From NCBI GenBank assembly GCA_037969235.1, contig JBBKXA010000075.1:1-19464 (forward strand): 19,464 bases of DNA, written 5' to 3'. How positions within the stretch are numbered: the first letter of the stretch is position 1; each line of letters opens with the position of its first letter. Shown piece after piece: positions 12,748-19,396 of this stretch. Position numbers and translations under genes: made by a program. The DNA is from TMED27 sp037969235 (GTDB taxonomy: Bacteria > Pseudomonadota > Alphaproteobacteria > Micavibrionales > Micavibrionaceae). Under the pieces are notes generated by a model. It was not told the DNA's origin. It saw only the letters and a program-made list of their open reading frames with translations, and ran no database searches.

Positions 12748-13707
12748 ATGAAAAAAATTTTAGTTACAGGGGCGGCTGGATTCATAGGGCATGCTTTTGC
12801 AAAGCGCGCTTGTATGGATGGGCATTTTGTACATGGGATTGATAATCTCAATGATTATTATGATGTGGCGTTGAAGGATGCGCGGTTAAAGGATTTGGAT
12901 GCGTGTGAGAGGTTTACTTTTCAAAAGCTGGATTTGGCGGATCGTGACGGGATGGCGGCGATGTTTTCGGCGTTTGCGCCTGATGTTGTTGTGCATTTAG
13001 CGGCGCAGGCGGGGGTGCGGTATTCTATTGAGCAGCCGCATAAATATGCAGATTCGAACCTCACGGGGTTTGTGAATGTGTTGGAGGGTTGTCGCGGCGC
13101 GAAGGTTGAGCATTTGATTTTTGCTTCGTCGTCGTCGGTTTATGGGATGAATGAAAAAATTCCGTTTTCGACGGATGATAATGTTGATCACCCCATTAGT
13201 TTGTATGCGGCGACCAAAAAGGCGAATGAGTTGATGGCGCATGCTTATGCGCATTTATATGGATTTCCGTGTACGGGTTTACGGTTTTTTACGGTTTATG
13301 GCCCTTGGGGACGGCCAGATATGGCGGTGTATAAATTTACCGATCAAGTGCAAAAGGGGCAGGTGATTGATGTTTATAATCATGGCGATATGCGGCGTGA
13401 TTTTACTTATATTGATGATGTGGTTGAAGGGGTTATGCGCCTGTATGTCAAGGGGGGCGAGGGGTATCGTCTTTATAATATCGGGCATAATAAACCAGAG
13501 AAGTTGATGGATTTGATTTCTTATATTGAAAAAGCTTTAGGGAAAGCGGCTTTGACAAATTTTATGCCGATGCAGGCGGGCGATGTCTATGAGACATATG
13601 CGGATATTGATCCGCTGATTAGAGATACAGGGTATGCGCCAACCACGTCATTGCGAGAGGGAATCGAAAGGTTTGTTACGTGGTATCGGGGTTATGATGG
13701 GGGCTAA
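12748..13707 (+). CDS. UDP-glucuronate 4-epimerase-like NAD-dependent epimerase
   Basis: A short-chain-dehydrogenase-fold sugar-nucleotide epimerase of 319 residues. It has the NAD-binding TGAAGFIG at 7-14, the VVHLAAQAGVRYSIEQPHKY segment at 81-100, the SSSSVYG motif with the active-site Tyr153 and Lys157 (YAATK), and YGPWGRPDMA at 184-193. The AGVRYSIEQP and YGPWGRPDMA strings are characteristic of UDP-glucuronate 4-epimerases (LpsL/capsular type I), which make UDP-galacturonate for lipopolysaccharide or capsule. No other glycan genes are in the window. Start 12748 (MKKILVTGAAG) has AGGA about 13 bases upstream across an A-rich run. It overlaps the next gene by 14 bases. Confidence 0.92.
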   Translation: MKKILVTGAAGFIGHAFAKRACMDGHFVHGIDNLNDYYDVALKDARLKDLDACERFTFQKLDLADRDGMAAMFSAFAPDVVVHLAAQAGVRYSIEQPHKYADSNLTGFVNVLEGCRGAKVEHLIFASSSSVYGMNEKIPFSTDDNVDHPISLYAATKKANELMAHAYAHLYGFPCTGLRFFTVYGPWGRPDMAVYKFTDQVQKGQVIDVYNHGDMRRDFTYIDDVVEGVMRLYVKGGEGYRLYNIGHNKPEKLMDLISYIEKALGKAALTNFMPMQAGDVYETYADIDPLIRDTGYAPTTSLREGIERFVTWYRGYDGG

Positions 13708-14611
13708 ATATTATTTGTCATGGGTGCTTTGGCCTTTATTGTTTATTCTTTGCATGGTGATTGCGGGATATGGTTTTGCGATTCATCGGCCTGTGGTTTT
13801 TTTCAATATTGCATATGTGTTTTTGATTGCGACGTTGTTTGGGTTGGAAAAATGGATGCCGCATGAGAGGGCGTGGCTTAATCCAGATGGCCAGAACATT
13901 GCGTCGATTTTGCATACGTTAACCAGTAAAGGCAGCGTGCAAGGCTTGTTTATTTTTAGTGGGGTGATTGGGTTGGCGGATTATATCACGCCTGTGGCTG
14001 ATCAAGGATATAGCATTTGGCCGCGTGACTGGCCGATGTGGGCGCAGGTGGTTTTAGGGTTGATTGCGGCGGAGTTTGGGCTTTATTGGGTGCATCGTGC
14101 GGGGCATGAAACAGCGTTATTTTGGCGATTTCACGCGGTGCATCATAGTGTGACGAAGTTATGGTTTTTGAATACGGGACGTTTTCATTTTATAGATAGT
14201 TTGGCGAGTATTGTATTCGGTTTGGGGATTTTGCTTGTGCTAGGGGCGCCGATGGAGGTGGTGAAATGGTTAACCGTGATTACGGCTTTTATTGGTATGC
14301 TGACGCATTGTAATGTTGAGATGCGATTTGGGTGGTTGAATTATTTTTTTAATACGCCGGGTTTGCATCGTTGGCACCATTCAAAAGATTTGCGGGAGGG
14401 CAATCGCAATTATGGCGAGAATATTATGATATGGGATCATATCTTTGGGACGTTTTATGATGCGGATTATCGTCCACCAGCGGATATTGGGATGAAGGAT
14501 TATATGCCTGAGCGTTTTACCCACCAATTGTTATGGCCGCTTTTGAGTGTCAAAGCGCGTAAAAGGCTTGATCCTGATTATGTACCCTTGCCTTTTATAC
14601 GTGAAGAATAA
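13694..14611 (+). CDS. Fatty acid hydroxylase / sterol desaturase family protein
   Basis: An integral membrane di-iron enzyme of about 305 residues with hydrophobic segments near 8-29, 34-50, 84-100, 117-133, and 172-205. The iron-binding histidine clusters of the superfamily are complete: HRAGH (134-138), HAVHH (147-151), LTHCN (His205) and HRWHH (225-229), followed by NYGENIMIWDHIFGTFY. Relatives hydroxylate or desaturate lipids such as sterols, fatty acids, hopanoids or carotenoids; the substrate is not clear from sequence. Two adjacent ATGs (13694, 13697) are possible, the second with better spacing to GGGG; an upstream ATG at 13634 would overlap the epimerase by 74 bases. The overlap with the epimerase suggests one operon. 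Confidence 0.9.
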   Translation: MMGAKYYLSWVLWPLLFILCMVIAGYGFAIHRPVVFFNIAYVFLIATLFGLEKWMPHERAWLNPDGQNIASILHTLTSKGSVQGLFIFSGVIGLADYITPVADQGYSIWPRDWPMWAQVVLGLIAAEFGLYWVHRAGHETALFWRFHAVHHSVTKLWFLNTGRFHFIDSLASIVFGLGILLVLGAPMEVVKWLTVITAFIGMLTHCNVEMRFGWLNYFFNTPGLHRWHHSKDLREGNRNYGENIMIWDHIFGTFYDADYRPPADIGMKDYMPERFTHQLLWPLLSVKARKRLDPDYVPLPFIREE

Positions 14612-14614
14612 TAC

Positions 14615-14627
14615 ACTGTAGAACAGT
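14615..14627. promoter_or_regulatory. Inverted repeat upstream of CheD-like gene
   Basis: ACTGT (14615-14619) and ACAGT (14623-14627) are perfect inverted copies around AGA, directly after the desaturase stop and about 22 bases before the CheD-like start. It may be an operator; no factor can be named. Confidence 0.3.
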
Positions 14628-14649
14628 TTGAAAATATAAGTGTGTGTCT

Positions 14650-15255
14650 ATGAATTCAATCCCTCCAACTTCGCAAGAAGATCGTCGTAATAAAAAAAAT
14701 AGTGACGCGCATTTTAATGCGCAGTTTGATGCGCGGCCTATTGCTGTAGGCATTGGTGGTGTCGGATTTAGTGATGATTCTGGGGATATGCTTGTTGCGA
14801 CTGTCGGGTCGGGGATATTGCTCAGCATTTATGATCAACAAATGAAGATGGGCGCAATGGCTTATGTTGTTTTGCCTGACGACGTTTTGAAGCATTTTCC
14901 TTATACTGATCGGGTTGAGCCAGCGTTGGTAGCGAAGTCATTTGGACCACTCGATCAATGTTTGAAAGAAATGAAAGAGCGCGGGGCGGGGAAGAATCGG
15001 ATTAAGGTGCGGCTGTTTGGCGGGTATTGTCATGAGGATGCCCACGACGACAACGGTTTGAAAAACGCTGTGTTTGTTCAAGAGTATTTATTGCGCAAAG
15101 GTGTTCAGGTTTCTAATGCTGATACTGGCGGTGCTTACGTGCGCCGTGTGCATTTCTTTCCTTCTACGGGGCGGGCGGTTTCTTTGTTGTTGAAACGTGA
15201 TGCGGATATTGCCCAAATTGAAGCGGCGGAAGCAGCATATAATGCGGCTTTTTAA
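14650..15255 (+). CDS. CheD-like protein without catalytic residues
   Basis: The 201-residue product aligns along its length with CheD, the deamidase that converts glutamine to glutamate in chemoreceptors. Visible matches are VGSGILLSIYDQQMKMGAMA (family: GSC...D...GAMAH), YVVLPD, IKVRLFGGYCHED, LKNAVFVQEYLLRKGVQV, and NADTGGAYVRRVHFFPSTG. However the nucleophile cysteine of GSC is Gly55, the catalytic histidine of AMAH is Tyr72, and the conserved Thr six residues before the cysteine is Val49. The enzyme should be inactive as a deamidase; it may be a binding or scaffold homologue. A polar N-terminal extension of about 28 residues precedes the domain. The start is ATG 14650 (GTG 14644 is also possible); no Shine-Dalgarno is seen. 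No chemotaxis gene is nearby. Confidence 0.8.
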   Translation: MNSIPPTSQEDRRNKKNSDAHFNAQFDARPIAVGIGGVGFSDDSGDMLVATVGSGILLSIYDQQMKMGAMAYVVLPDDVLKHFPYTDRVEPALVAKSFGPLDQCLKEMKERGAGKNRIKVRLFGGYCHEDAHDDNGLKNAVFVQEYLLRKGVQVSNADTGGAYVRRVHFFPSTGRAVSLLLKRDADIAQIEAAEAAYNAAF

Positions 15256-15256
15256 A

Positions 15257-15284
15257 TTGAGTTTAGGTTGGTGTGCAATATAAT
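15257..15284 (+). promoter_or_regulatory. Promoter of the arginine-deiminase-like gene
   Basis: TTGAGT (15257-15262) and a perfect TATAAT (15279-15284) are 16 bases apart. Transcription would begin near 15291, leaving a leader of about 22 bases that contains GAGG. It means the gene need not depend on read-through from the CheD-like gene. Confidence 0.6.
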
Positions 15285-15312
15285 TTATAAATACAGTAAG
15301 TGAGGTTTTTCG

Positions 15313-16218
15313 ATGTCTGATTCTAAAATTCGCCAATCGACAGATCATCTTTTGATGATCGAGCCAGCGGCTTTTTTTGCTAATCCAGAAACAATGGAAA
15401 CCAATGCGTATCAAGTGGATGACGGGGTTTCGCATGAGGAAATTTCGGCTAAAGCATTGGTCGAATTTCAGGGCTTGCGGGATAAATTGATTGAGGTGGG
15501 CGTTGCGATTACGTGTGTGCAGGGGTTGCCTGAATGTCCGGATATGGTTTTTCCGAACTGGTTTTTTACGTTACCAGATCGACGTTTGATGTTGTGCCCG
15601 ATGTTGAATGAAAATCGCCGTAAAGAGCGTTTGCCACAAGTGGTGGATTTACTGTCACGTATGTATGATGAGGTGATTGATTGGACGGATTATGAAGCGT
15701 TTGATTTGCCGTTGGAAAGCACAGCCAGTATTGTTTCGGATCGTGTGAATAAGAAATGTTATGCGGCATTATCAGCGCGGACAGATGAGGGCTTGGCACG
15801 TAAATGGGCGGAATATATGGGATATGAGATACATTTTTTTCAAACGCAGAGTCACAAAGGCATTCCTGTTTATCACACTGATTGTACGATGTGGATAGGG
15901 GAGACGTTGGCTGGTTTTGCCAGTGACTGTGTGATTGATGAAGATCGCGAGAGTATTGTGAATTCATTAAAATCTACGCATGAGCTGATATTGTTTAGCA
16001 ATGAGCAATTGCGCGCATTTTGCGGGAACGCTTTGGAGGTGATTGGGCGAGATAATAAAAAATATCTAGTGATGTCTTCGACCGGTTATAATGCGCTTAC
16101 TGATGCGCAAATAGCGATATGTGAGAAACATTTTAGTGGTATTGTTCATTCGCCTTTGCAGACGCTGGAGAAGTATGGTGGCGGATCAGCGCGGTGCATG
16201 CTTGCGGAATTAATGTAG
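15313..16218 (+). CDS. Arginine-deiminase-fold hydrolase (CtlX-like)
   Basis: A 301-residue member of the guanidino-group modifying (amidinotransferase/arginine deiminase) superfamily, closest by eye to CtlX-type proteins described as citrulline utilization hydrolases. The expected elements appear in order: LMIEPAAFFANPETMETNAY, CPDMVFPNWFF with Asp77, CPMLNENRRKER, LPLESTASIVSDR with Glu135, VYHTDCTMWIG with His188, FCGNALEV, and the C-terminal nucleophile loop GGGSARCMLAELM with Cys295. The Cys-His-acidic set is complete. Differences from the usual pattern as I recall it are HTD for HTN, LESTAS for LEGTGS, and PNWF for PNNW, so the substrate may differ. Start 15313 has GAGG about eight bases upstream. 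It has its own promoter and ends in a strong terminator. The CheD-like gene lies 57 bases upstream. Confidence 0.85.
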   Translation: MSDSKIRQSTDHLLMIEPAAFFANPETMETNAYQVDDGVSHEEISAKALVEFQGLRDKLIEVGVAITCVQGLPECPDMVFPNWFFTLPDRRLMLCPMLNENRRKERLPQVVDLLSRMYDEVIDWTDYEAFDLPLESTASIVSDRVNKKCYAALSARTDEGLARKWAEYMGYEIHFFQTQSHKGIPVYHTDCTMWIGETLAGFASDCVIDEDRESIVNSLKSTHELILFSNEQLRAFCGNALEVIGRDNKKYLVMSSTGYNALTDAQIAICEKHFSGIVHSPLQTLEKYGGGSARCMLAELM

Positions 16219-16242
16219 GATATAGGCGCATTAATTATATAG

Positions 16243-16273
16243 AAACGGCTTTGCGTTGCAGAGCCGTTTTTTT
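16243..16273 (+). terminator. Intrinsic terminator of the hydrolase gene
   Basis: AAACGGCTTTGC pairs with GCAGAGCCGTTT through twelve positions (one G-U) around a GTT loop and is followed by a T run to 16273. It starts 24 bases after the hydrolase stop. Confidence 0.92.
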
Positions 16274-16313
16274 GTGCGCTTTATTAAAAATGAATAAACA
16301 TATTATTTTTTAT

Positions 16314-16342
16314 TTGACACGGCGTTATTAAATTGATAAAAC
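16314..16342 (+). promoter_or_regulatory. Promoter candidate upstream of small RNA
   Basis: A perfect TTGACA (16314-16319) is followed after 17 bases by TAAAAC (16337-16342). The surroundings (16274-16430) are very AT-rich and hold no credible ORF. A second, weaker candidate is TTTTAA (16399-16404) with TATTAC (16422-16427), 17 bases apart, which would start transcription near 16434. Either could drive the RNA ending at 16586. Confidence 0.45.
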
Positions 16343-16433
16343 ATCTGAATTGAATAAAAAATGTATTTTATTGCTTTATTTATTCTTGTTTTTTTAAGTT
16401 TTAATATTTGAGTAACACGATTATTACATGTTT

Positions 16434-16586
16434 GAGCGCACCATGATCCTGCTCGGATCTCCTCCCCTTAAGGTGTGTAAGTGTAATAAACGAAGTTAAT
16501 GTGTAGTTCCGCATTAACGGGTAGAGCGAATAGGAACCCCACACACGCCTGAAGCTTGGAGGTTCGCCTCCAAGCTTCTTTTTTTT
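16434..16586 (+). ncRNA. Putative structured small RNA
   Basis: The stretch is non-coding by inspection yet highly structured and ends at a perfect intrinsic terminator. Elements in order: hairpin GATCC/GGATC around TGCTC (16444-16458), an unpaired CTCCTCCCC (16459-16468) that resembles an anti-Shine-Dalgarno loop, a closing helix GGTGTGT (16472-16478) with ACACGCC (16543-16549, one G-U), an inner hairpin GTTAATG/CATTAAC (16495-16518), and the terminator. Length is about 150 nt from the nearer promoter or about 235 nt from the farther one. I checked it by eye against SRP RNA, RNase P RNA and tmRNA and saw no match; 6S RNA cannot be excluded. A minus-strand frame of 64 codons here looks spurious. 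Confidence 0.5.
16551..16586 (+). terminator. Perfect terminator of the small RNA
   Basis: GAAGCTTGGAGG (16551-16562) and CCTCCAAGCTTC (16567-16578) form a perfect twelve-pair stem closed by a TTCG tetraloop and followed by T8. The last seven T residues also form the outer end of the large hairpin that follows. Confidence 0.95.
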
Positions 16587-16683
16587 CATGTTCAAGGTGA
16601 TCTCACGTTGTTGCTCGGCGCTTACGTATGAGTATACGCTGCGCTTCTCGCGCCTAGCGAGATCATCTTAAACATGAAAAAAA
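16580..16683. repeat. Large imperfect inverted repeat (104 nt)
   Basis: Arms at 16580-16604 and 16659-16683 are 25 bp long with two mismatched positions (one would be G-U in RNA): TTTTTTTCATGTT... against ...AACATGAAAAAAA. Inside, GCTCGGCGC (16613-16621) pairs with GCGCCTAGC (16650-16658) with one mismatch, and CGTAT/ATACG (16625-16629 and 16634-16638) form a small hairpin tip. The left arm has eight additional bases (ACGTTGTT). It lies between two convergent transcription units and shares its T and A runs with the terminators on both sides. It may be a genome-wide intergenic repeat, a mobile palindromic element, or part of termination. Confidence 0.75.
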
Positions 16684-16707
16684 CCGTGTTTGTGGAGGAC
16701 GGTTTTT
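16677..16707 (-). terminator. Terminator of LpoA-like gene
   Basis: AAAAACCGT (16679-16687) and ACGGTTTTT (16699-16707) form a nine-pair stem with an eleven-base loop; on the minus strand it ends in a T7 tract (complement of 16677-16683). It begins eleven bases after the lipoprotein stop codon. It may also work in the plus direction. Confidence 0.85.
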
Positions 16708-16717
16708 ATTGACTGAG

Positions 16718-17938
16718 TTAATTCGTAGCGGTGTTGAAGGCTGTGGGGGCGGGGTCTATGACTGTGATTTGGTTGTTTTTATATTCCAAAACGGATAGTC
16801 CACGTTCGGCGGTGTTGTTGCTGCGGAAGCGAAAGATGCCGTCTAGGCCGCTAAAGCCGTTGGGATTCATGATGGCGTTGCGATCAAATGCGGCTCGTCC
16901 ACCATTCTGGTAGCCTTGGCGTGCCAAGACAGCTGCCAAGGCGGTTGCGTCGAATGCGAGGGAGGCCAAGCGCGGCGCTTTTTCGCCGTAAGTGCTGGCG
17001 TATCGTTGTTCGAAGGCGCGGCGTGATTGCGGAGCGGGGGCGGCGAACCATGTGCCATCAAGATTGCGTTCGGTGGCGAGCGCGTCATCATCCATTAATC
17101 CAGTGCCGAGGCGACGGATGGATGTAGGCGGCATGCCGTTAAGGGTTAATAGATTTGAGATGTCGCGAGCTTGTTGTCCGCCGACGGGTATCAGAACGGC
17201 TTGCGCGCCGTTGGCGGCGGCGGTGAAGTTTTTAACAGTTGTGCTCAGGTTTGAAGTATTGGGATCAAAGCTTTGGTTTGCAACTATTCTTAAGCCGTTG
17301 CGCGGGGCGTTGGCGTTGAATGATCCGCTGACGGCGATGCCGTAATCGGAGGCGGGGGCGAGCATGGCGACGCTTTTTATACCGCGTTGAGCAGAAAATG
17401 CGGTGATGCGTTCGATTTGATCAAATGGCAGAAAGCCCATGATGTAGGTGTTGCCGCCTGCTAATTTCCAATCTGTGGAAAATGCAATCATGTTGATGCG
17501 CGCGTTTTCAGCAATGGGTTTAGCGGCGCGGACAGAGCCAGCGAAAAGGGGGCCGAGAATCATTTGCGCACCAGCATTGACGGCGGAGGACGCGGCAGCG
17601 CTTGCACCTTCGGGTGTGCCTTTGGTGTCGCGGGGGATGAGTTCCATATTGGTGTGGCCGACATCAAACAAAGCCATTTGCGCGGATTTAAGCATGGCGT
17701 CGCCTAGTGCGGCGTTTGGGCCGCTTAATGGCAAGAGAATCGCGATTTTAATGGGCGGCAGGTTTTGATCGGGAATGTTTGTAGGGGAAAGGGTTTGTGT
17801 TTGTCCAACGGTTTGCTGGGCTGTTGTTGCGTTTTGGTTTGTGGTGCGGCGTTGATATTGTCCTTGGTTGGCGCAAGCGCTCAGGGCCAGAGATGCTGTG
17901 AGGATAAGCAGAATCAGTAGGGGGTTTTGTTTTTGCAT
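16718..17938 (-). CDS. Penicillin-binding protein activator lipoprotein (LpoA-like)
   Basis: A 406-residue lipoprotein: a hydrophobic signal ends in lipobox LSAC with Cys22, then a low-complexity Gln/Thr/Asn linker (about 23-60) as expected for an outer-membrane-anchored protein, then a type I periplasmic binding fold starting IKIAILLPLSGPNAALG (residues about 63-79). Other matches to the Peripla_BP_6/LpoA group are PRDTKGTPEGA, AGAQMILGPLFAGSVRA, NMIAFSTDW, and YGEKAPRLASLAFDATALAA. In E. coli LpoA activates PBP1A from the outer membrane; alphaproteobacterial relatives lack the N-terminal TPR part, as here, and their partner is not known. The gene diverges from rsmI across 61 bp, the same arrangement as lpoA and rsmI in E. 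coli. It has its own terminator. Confidence 0.88.
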   Translation of the reverse strand: MQKQNPLLILLILTASLALSACANQGQYQRRTTNQNATTAQQTVGQTQTLSPTNIPDQNLPPIKIAILLPLSGPNAALGDAMLKSAQMALFDVGHTNMELIPRDTKGTPEGASAAASSAVNAGAQMILGPLFAGSVRAAKPIAENARINMIAFSTDWKLAGGNTYIMGFLPFDQIERITAFSAQRGIKSVAMLAPASDYGIAVSGSFNANAPRNGLRIVANQSFDPNTSNLSTTVKNFTAAANGAQAVLIPVGGQQARDISNLLTLNGMPPTSIRRLGTGLMDDDALATERNLDGTWFAAPAPQSRRAFEQRYASTYGEKAPRLASLAFDATALAAVLARQGYQNGGRAAFDRNAIMNPNGFSGLDGIFRFRSNNTAERGLSVLEYKNNQITVIDPAPTAFNTATN

Positions 17939-17999
17939 ATCGATGTCCCGCTATATTGTTCGTTGTGTTTATTGTTGTTTTTCTATTAATGTGTGAAGT

Positions 18000-18926
18000 A
18001 TGTCTGATACACCATCACAACAAATTTTAAAAGAGCAAATGCGTAATTGGTCGCGTCCTGATACAGCAATTAAGCCATTGCAAGCGGGATTGTATTTAAT
18101 TGCGACGCCGATAGGAAATTTGCGCGATATATCGTTGCGGGCGTTGGATACTCTGGCGATTGTGGATGCGATTTATTGTGAAGATACGCGGGTGACGGGC
18201 AAGTTATTGAATGTATATGCGATCAAAAAGCCACTGGCGATTTATAACGATCATAGTGATGAGAGTGTGCGCGAGGCTATGGCTGCGCGTATTCGAGGTG
18301 GAGAAGCACTGGCGTTGGTGAGTGATGCGGGGATGCCGCTGATTTCTGACCCTGGCTATAAGCTTGTGCATATGTTGCGCGAGGCGGGATTGATGGTGAC
18401 GTCTTTGCCCGGAGCGAGCGCGACTTTGGCGGGGTTGCAGCTTTCGGGGATGCCGACCAATAGTTTTTCATTCATCGGGTTTTTGCCTGCGAAAAGCGCG
18501 TCGCGGCAGAGTTTTCTAACGAGCTGGGTGCGTGTGCCGTCGGCGTTGGTGGCGTTTGAGACGGGGCCGCGTTTGATTGCAGCGCTGGAGGATATTGCGA
18601 AAGTGATGGGCGGGCGTAGGGTTGCGGTTACGCGGGAATTGACGAAATTGTATGAAGATGTGCAAACGGGAAGTGCGGCAGAATTGCTCGTGTATTATCA
18701 GAAAAAAAGTGCGCCAAAGGGGGAGATTGTTTTAGTGATTGCGCCGCCGGAGGACATTACTTATAGCGATACGGATTTAAAAGGGTTGTTGGTTTGCGCG
18801 CTTGAGGATATGAGCACGAAGGATGCTGCGGCTTATGTTGCGGCGCAGACGGGGGCGGCGAAGAAGACGCTTTATGATTTGGCGTTGAAAGTTGCGCGTG
18901 GCGATAAGGCGGGGCGGAATGGTTAG
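18000..18926 (+). CDS. rsmI: 16S rRNA 2'-O-methyltransferase RsmI
   Basis: RsmI methylates the 2'-OH of C1402 in 16S rRNA using S-adenosylmethionine. The 308-residue product has an N-terminal extension of about 28 residues, then LYLIATPIGNLRDISLRAL (31-49), YCEDTRVTGKLL, NDHSDES, LVSDAGMPLISDPGY (106-120), and the SLPGASATLAGLQLSGMPT segment, followed by FIGFLPAK, TRELTKLYED and a C-terminal helical part with KDAAAYVAAQTGAAKKTLYD. All tetrapyrrole-methylase-fold motifs are intact. It starts the plus-strand unit with yraN, overlapping it by eight bases. No strong Shine-Dalgarno is visible (GAAG just before the ATG). Confidence 0.96.
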   Translation: MSDTPSQQILKEQMRNWSRPDTAIKPLQAGLYLIATPIGNLRDISLRALDTLAIVDAIYCEDTRVTGKLLNVYAIKKPLAIYNDHSDESVREAMAARIRGGEALALVSDAGMPLISDPGYKLVHMLREAGLMVTSLPGASATLAGLQLSGMPTNSFSFIGFLPAKSASRQSFLTSWVRVPSALVAFETGPRLIAALEDIAKVMGGRRVAVTRELTKLYEDVQTGSAAELLVYYQKKSAPKGEIVLVIAPPEDITYSDTDLKGLLVCALEDMSTKDAAAYVAAQTGAAKKTLYDLALKVARGDKAGRNG

Positions 18927-19332
18927 CTTATCGCGCCAGCAAGCGCACGCATTGGGGATGCGTGCGGAGGATATTGCGGCGCAGTTTATGCGCCTTAAAG
19001 GGTATAGCGTTTTAGAGCGGCGTTATAAGACGCCGCATGGTGAAATTGATTTGATTTTGCAAAAGAAACGGAGCTTGGTTTTTGCGGAAGTGAAAGCGTA
19101 TCAATGCCAAGAGCAGGCGCTTCATGCGGTAACTTTTCGGGCGCGGCGGCGCATTGAGGAGGCGGCGCGGCATTTTATCGCGCATCATGAGGATGTTGCC
19201 GATTATGATATGCGATTTGATGTGTTGATTGTGCCTCCAGCCTTATGTGAGCGCGGTGATAATATCATGCACAATCTATTGGGGGCTTTTGGTGTGGTGC
19301 ATCTGGACAATGCATGGCTTGCGGGGCAATAA
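18919..19332 (+). CDS. yraN: YraN family protein (UPF0102)
   Basis: A 137-residue protein with a predicted restriction-endonuclease-like fold. It shows the YraN pattern: GMRAEDIAAQFMRLKGYSVLERRYKTPHGEIDLI with Asp44, then LVFAEVKAY with the Glu57-x-Lys59 nuclease signature, and FRARRRIEEAARHFIA. The biological role of the family is unresolved; the fold suggests a nuclease acting on Holliday-junction-like or other DNA. The ATG at 18919 overlaps the rsmI stop by eight bases; an upstream start at 18892 would overlap by 35. The neighbours rsmI, LpoA-like and the lipoprotein after it are those seen around yraN in E. coli. Confidence 0.93.
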   Translation: MVSLSRQQAHALGMRAEDIAAQFMRLKGYSVLERRYKTPHGEIDLILQKKRSLVFAEVKAYQCQEQALHAVTFRARRRIEEAARHFIAHHEDVADYDMRFDVLIVPPALCERGDNIMHNLLGAFGVVHLDNAWLAGQ

Positions 19333-19396
19333 TAAAAAACTATATCTGTGTTTCAGTATTTCTGCCTTTTCCCTTTCGCTACTTCGGAGATTTATC

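Noticed and set aside
13634..13693. Upstream start of the desaturase gene
   Set aside because: It overlaps the epimerase by 74 bases and adds a basic peptide unlike the family; the ATGs at 13694/13697 open directly into a membrane helix.
14644..14649. GTG start for the CheD-like gene
   Set aside because: It lies two codons before an ATG and has no better ribosome binding site; difference is trivial.
16274..16430. Tiny ORF MNKHIIFYLTRRY in the AT-rich region
   Set aside because: Thirteen codons, no ribosome binding site, and it overlaps the TTGACA promoter box.
16401..16595. 64-codon minus-strand ORF over the small RNA
   Set aside because: It begins in the terminator hairpin region, has no ribosome binding site and reads through structured RNA sequence.
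16587..16676. Short ORF starting at the CATG of the large hairpin
   Set aside because: The palindrome can be read as a peptide in either direction, but there is no Shine-Dalgarno and the symmetry explains the open frames.
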